This document shows, one piece after another, positions 41,581 to 41,631 of a stretch of DNA of 41,631 nt (position 1 is its first letter; each line of letters starts with the position of its first letter). The stretch is from an uncultured Eubacteriales bacterium. GTDB lineage: Bacteria; Bacillota; Clostridia; Oscillospirales; Oscillospiraceae. The stretch covers positions 1 through 41,631 of the forward strand of contig UREY01000020.1 of the NCBI GenBank assembly GCA_900546915.1. The letters run 5' to 3'. Under the pieces are notes generated by a model. It was given only the letters and a program-made list of their open reading frames with translations, did no database searches and was not told the origin of the DNA. The translations under genes and the position numbers were made by a program.

Positions 41581-41631
41581 GATAATCAACCATTCGGCCG
41601 CTATGCGTCCGCACAAATAGGAATGAAAGAG

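Overview
The window comes from a spore-forming-lineage Firmicute with fairly high GC. It most resembles gut Oscillospiraceae (Flavonifractor, Oscillibacter or Lawsonibacter type); that family-level placement is inference. The support is a recognisable Spo0A, a MurJ/SpoVB-like flippase - HU - rqcP cluster like the Bacillus yabM-yabO neighbourhood, a recJ-relA-dtd-MBL-hemZ operon, many S-layer homology (SLH) surface proteins, and Gram-positive ribosome binding sites and promoters.

Layout. (1) 1-1.6 kb: the end of an RHS-like gene, tRNA-Gly(GCC), and a large ArsR-type regulator on the minus strand. (2) 1.8-12.7 kb: a surface-protein block. It holds a possible 36-codon leader peptide, a 1268-aa BspA-type leucine-rich-repeat protein with a C-terminal SLH triplet, an 1851-aa lactocepin-like subtilase with an internal dockerin and no anchor of its own, and 51 bp later a small protein made of a cohesin-like domain plus three SLH repeats. 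The last two look like a cellulosome-style enzyme and anchor pair carrying a protease. (3) 12.7-20.2 kb: a defence island on the minus strand, hsdM-hsdS-TIR-hsdR, followed by a truncated serine recombinase, an IS5-type transposase scrap and a 31-bp near-palindrome. The TIR-like gene inside the type I restriction-modification operon is the most unusual gene content here. (4) 20.2-20.4 kb: tRNA-Val(CAC) with two terminators. (5) 20.7-28.9 kb: a compact plus-strand operon, recJ, relA/spoT, dtd, an MBL hydrolase, hemZ and an amidohydrolase, with overlapping or nearly abutting genes. (6) 29.0-32.2 kb: flippase, HU, rqcP and patatin. (7) 32.3-34.7 kb: spo0A and a cysteine desulfidase-family gene on the minus strand, with a cluster of 0A-box-like sites upstream of spo0A. 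(8) 35.0-41.6 kb: a DEAD-box helicase, an SLH-anchored M14 carboxypeptidase with two tandem SLH triplets, a proline-rich unknown protein, rpe, a DUF1540 Cys-rich peptide, and a DUF4097 membrane protein.

How the parts fit. Three secreted SLH proteins and the dockerin protease suggest an S-layer-type envelope that displays binding, proteolytic and peptidoglycan- or peptide-trimming activities. The hsd/TIR island is a self-contained defence locus whose specificity subunit and TIR gene are AT-richer than the modification and restriction genes, consistent with cassette exchange. The remaining regions are mostly conserved housekeeping. All family calls were made by eye from motifs; no database search was run.
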